A stretch of 32,678 nucleotides of DNA from Methanoregulaceae archaeon (GTDB lineage Archaea > Halobacteriota > Methanomicrobia > Methanomicrobiales > Methanospirillaceae), in NCBI GenBank assembly GCA_021371995.1, contig JAJFVA010000002.1, positions 1 to 32,678 on the forward strand, given 5' to 3'. Positions 32,451-32,678 of this stretch are shown here, one piece after another. Below the pieces are notes generated by a model that did no database searches, was not told where the DNA came from, and saw nothing but the letters and a program-made list of their open reading frames with translations. Made by a program: the position numbers and the translations under genes. Position 1 is the stretch's first letter. Each line of letters begins with the position of its first letter.

Positions 32451-32678
32451 TTATCCTCCCGGTTCAGGGAGAACCTCCCCTTCATATTCAATCTCCCCTG
32501 AATTGCCGTCAACGGTCGCACAGGTTCCGTTCCGGAAGCGCATGATATCGATTCCCGGCTCGTCCACCATGGGAATCTTTCCCATTATCGCTCCCACGGC
32601 AATGATGGGATCGGCCCTGCTGTTTATGATTGCAGCAGGAGCCTTTCCATTCCTTGCCAGTGCATACATAACGTACGA
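32451..32678 (-). CDS. Phosphomevalonate dehydratase small subunit (DUF126/aconitase X), partial
   Basis: The C-terminal 75 codons of a gene run off the right edge of the window, with no upstream stop. The sequence contains KAPAAIINSRADPIIAVGAI, then IPMVDEPG and a final FRNGTCATVDG. This is characteristic of the swivelling DUF126 small subunit of aconitase-X-type enzymes. In archaea, this subunit with its large partner dehydrates 5-phosphomevalonate to trans-anhydromevalonate 5-phosphate in the modified mevalonate pathway for membrane isoprenoids. The large-subunit gene would be expected just upstream, beyond the window. An internal ATG at 32669 exists but is not the true start. Confidence 0.88.
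   Translation of the reverse strand, partial: SYVMYALARNGKAPAAIINSRADPIIAVGAIMGKIPMVDEPGIDIMRFRNGTCATVDGNSGEIEYEGEVLPEPGG

Overview
The window looks like chromosome from a methanogenic archaeon, most likely of the order Methanomicrobiales (Methanoregula-like). The evidence is a pyruvoyl-dependent arginine decarboxylase, an XPD-type iron-sulfur helicase, a three-domain archaeal FKBP, an aconitase-X-type small subunit of the archaeal mevalonate pathway, TATA boxes 20 to 30 bases upstream of start codons with several apparently leaderless genes, T-tract terminators, and secreted proteins with PKD, PEGA and Thr/Pro-rich linkers. No rRNA, tRNA, CRISPR array, insertion sequence or integrase was seen. 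The taxonomic call is an inference.

Left part (1-7.1 kb): two unrecognised overlapping genes, one with an internally duplicated beta-rich module, lie downstream of argG (argininosuccinate synthase). Divergent from argG is a tight three-gene operon at 3.2-7.1 kb. It encodes a secreted beta-helix protein (Cthe_2159-type carbohydrate-binding family) with two PEGA domains, a VTC-type polyphosphate-polymerase-like enzyme, and a DUF4956 membrane protein. A perfect 19-base palindrome lies in its promoter region. This operon is the best candidate for a poorly described system.

Middle-left (7.1-16.1 kb): an AT-rich gene for a secreted caspase-fold protease with an EF-hand-like loop, a TTIPTTVP linker and a PKD domain. 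Its TAG stop is followed by 107 in-frame, cysteine-rich codons. Next come a small secreted protein, carAB (carbamoyl-phosphate synthase, on the minus strand), divergent pdaD (arginine decarboxylase) and a lipoprotein. With argG, these genes span carbamoyl phosphate to arginine to agmatine.

Middle-right (16.1-25.7 kb): mobA-like nucleotidyltransferase; an XPD-family helicase translationally overlapped with an alkylguanine-DNA alkyltransferase (DNA repair pair); purB; a methyltransferase; a gene-poor stretch with strong hairpins and a zinc-ribbon miniprotein; a class I glutamine amidotransferase; and amt-glnK (ammonium uptake and PII regulation) with a four-base overlap. A short membrane protein is divergent from amt.

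Right part (25.7-32.7 kb): an unlisted 43-residue hydrophilic protein, a surface protein with three six-cysteine repeats, FKBP, a CYTH phosphatase/cyclase-like protein, a PIG-V-like GT-C membrane glycosyltransferase, a B12-binding/radical SAM gene coupled to a metallophosphoesterase, a lipoprotein, and the truncated 3' end of the phosphomevalonate dehydratase small subunit gene at the right edge.
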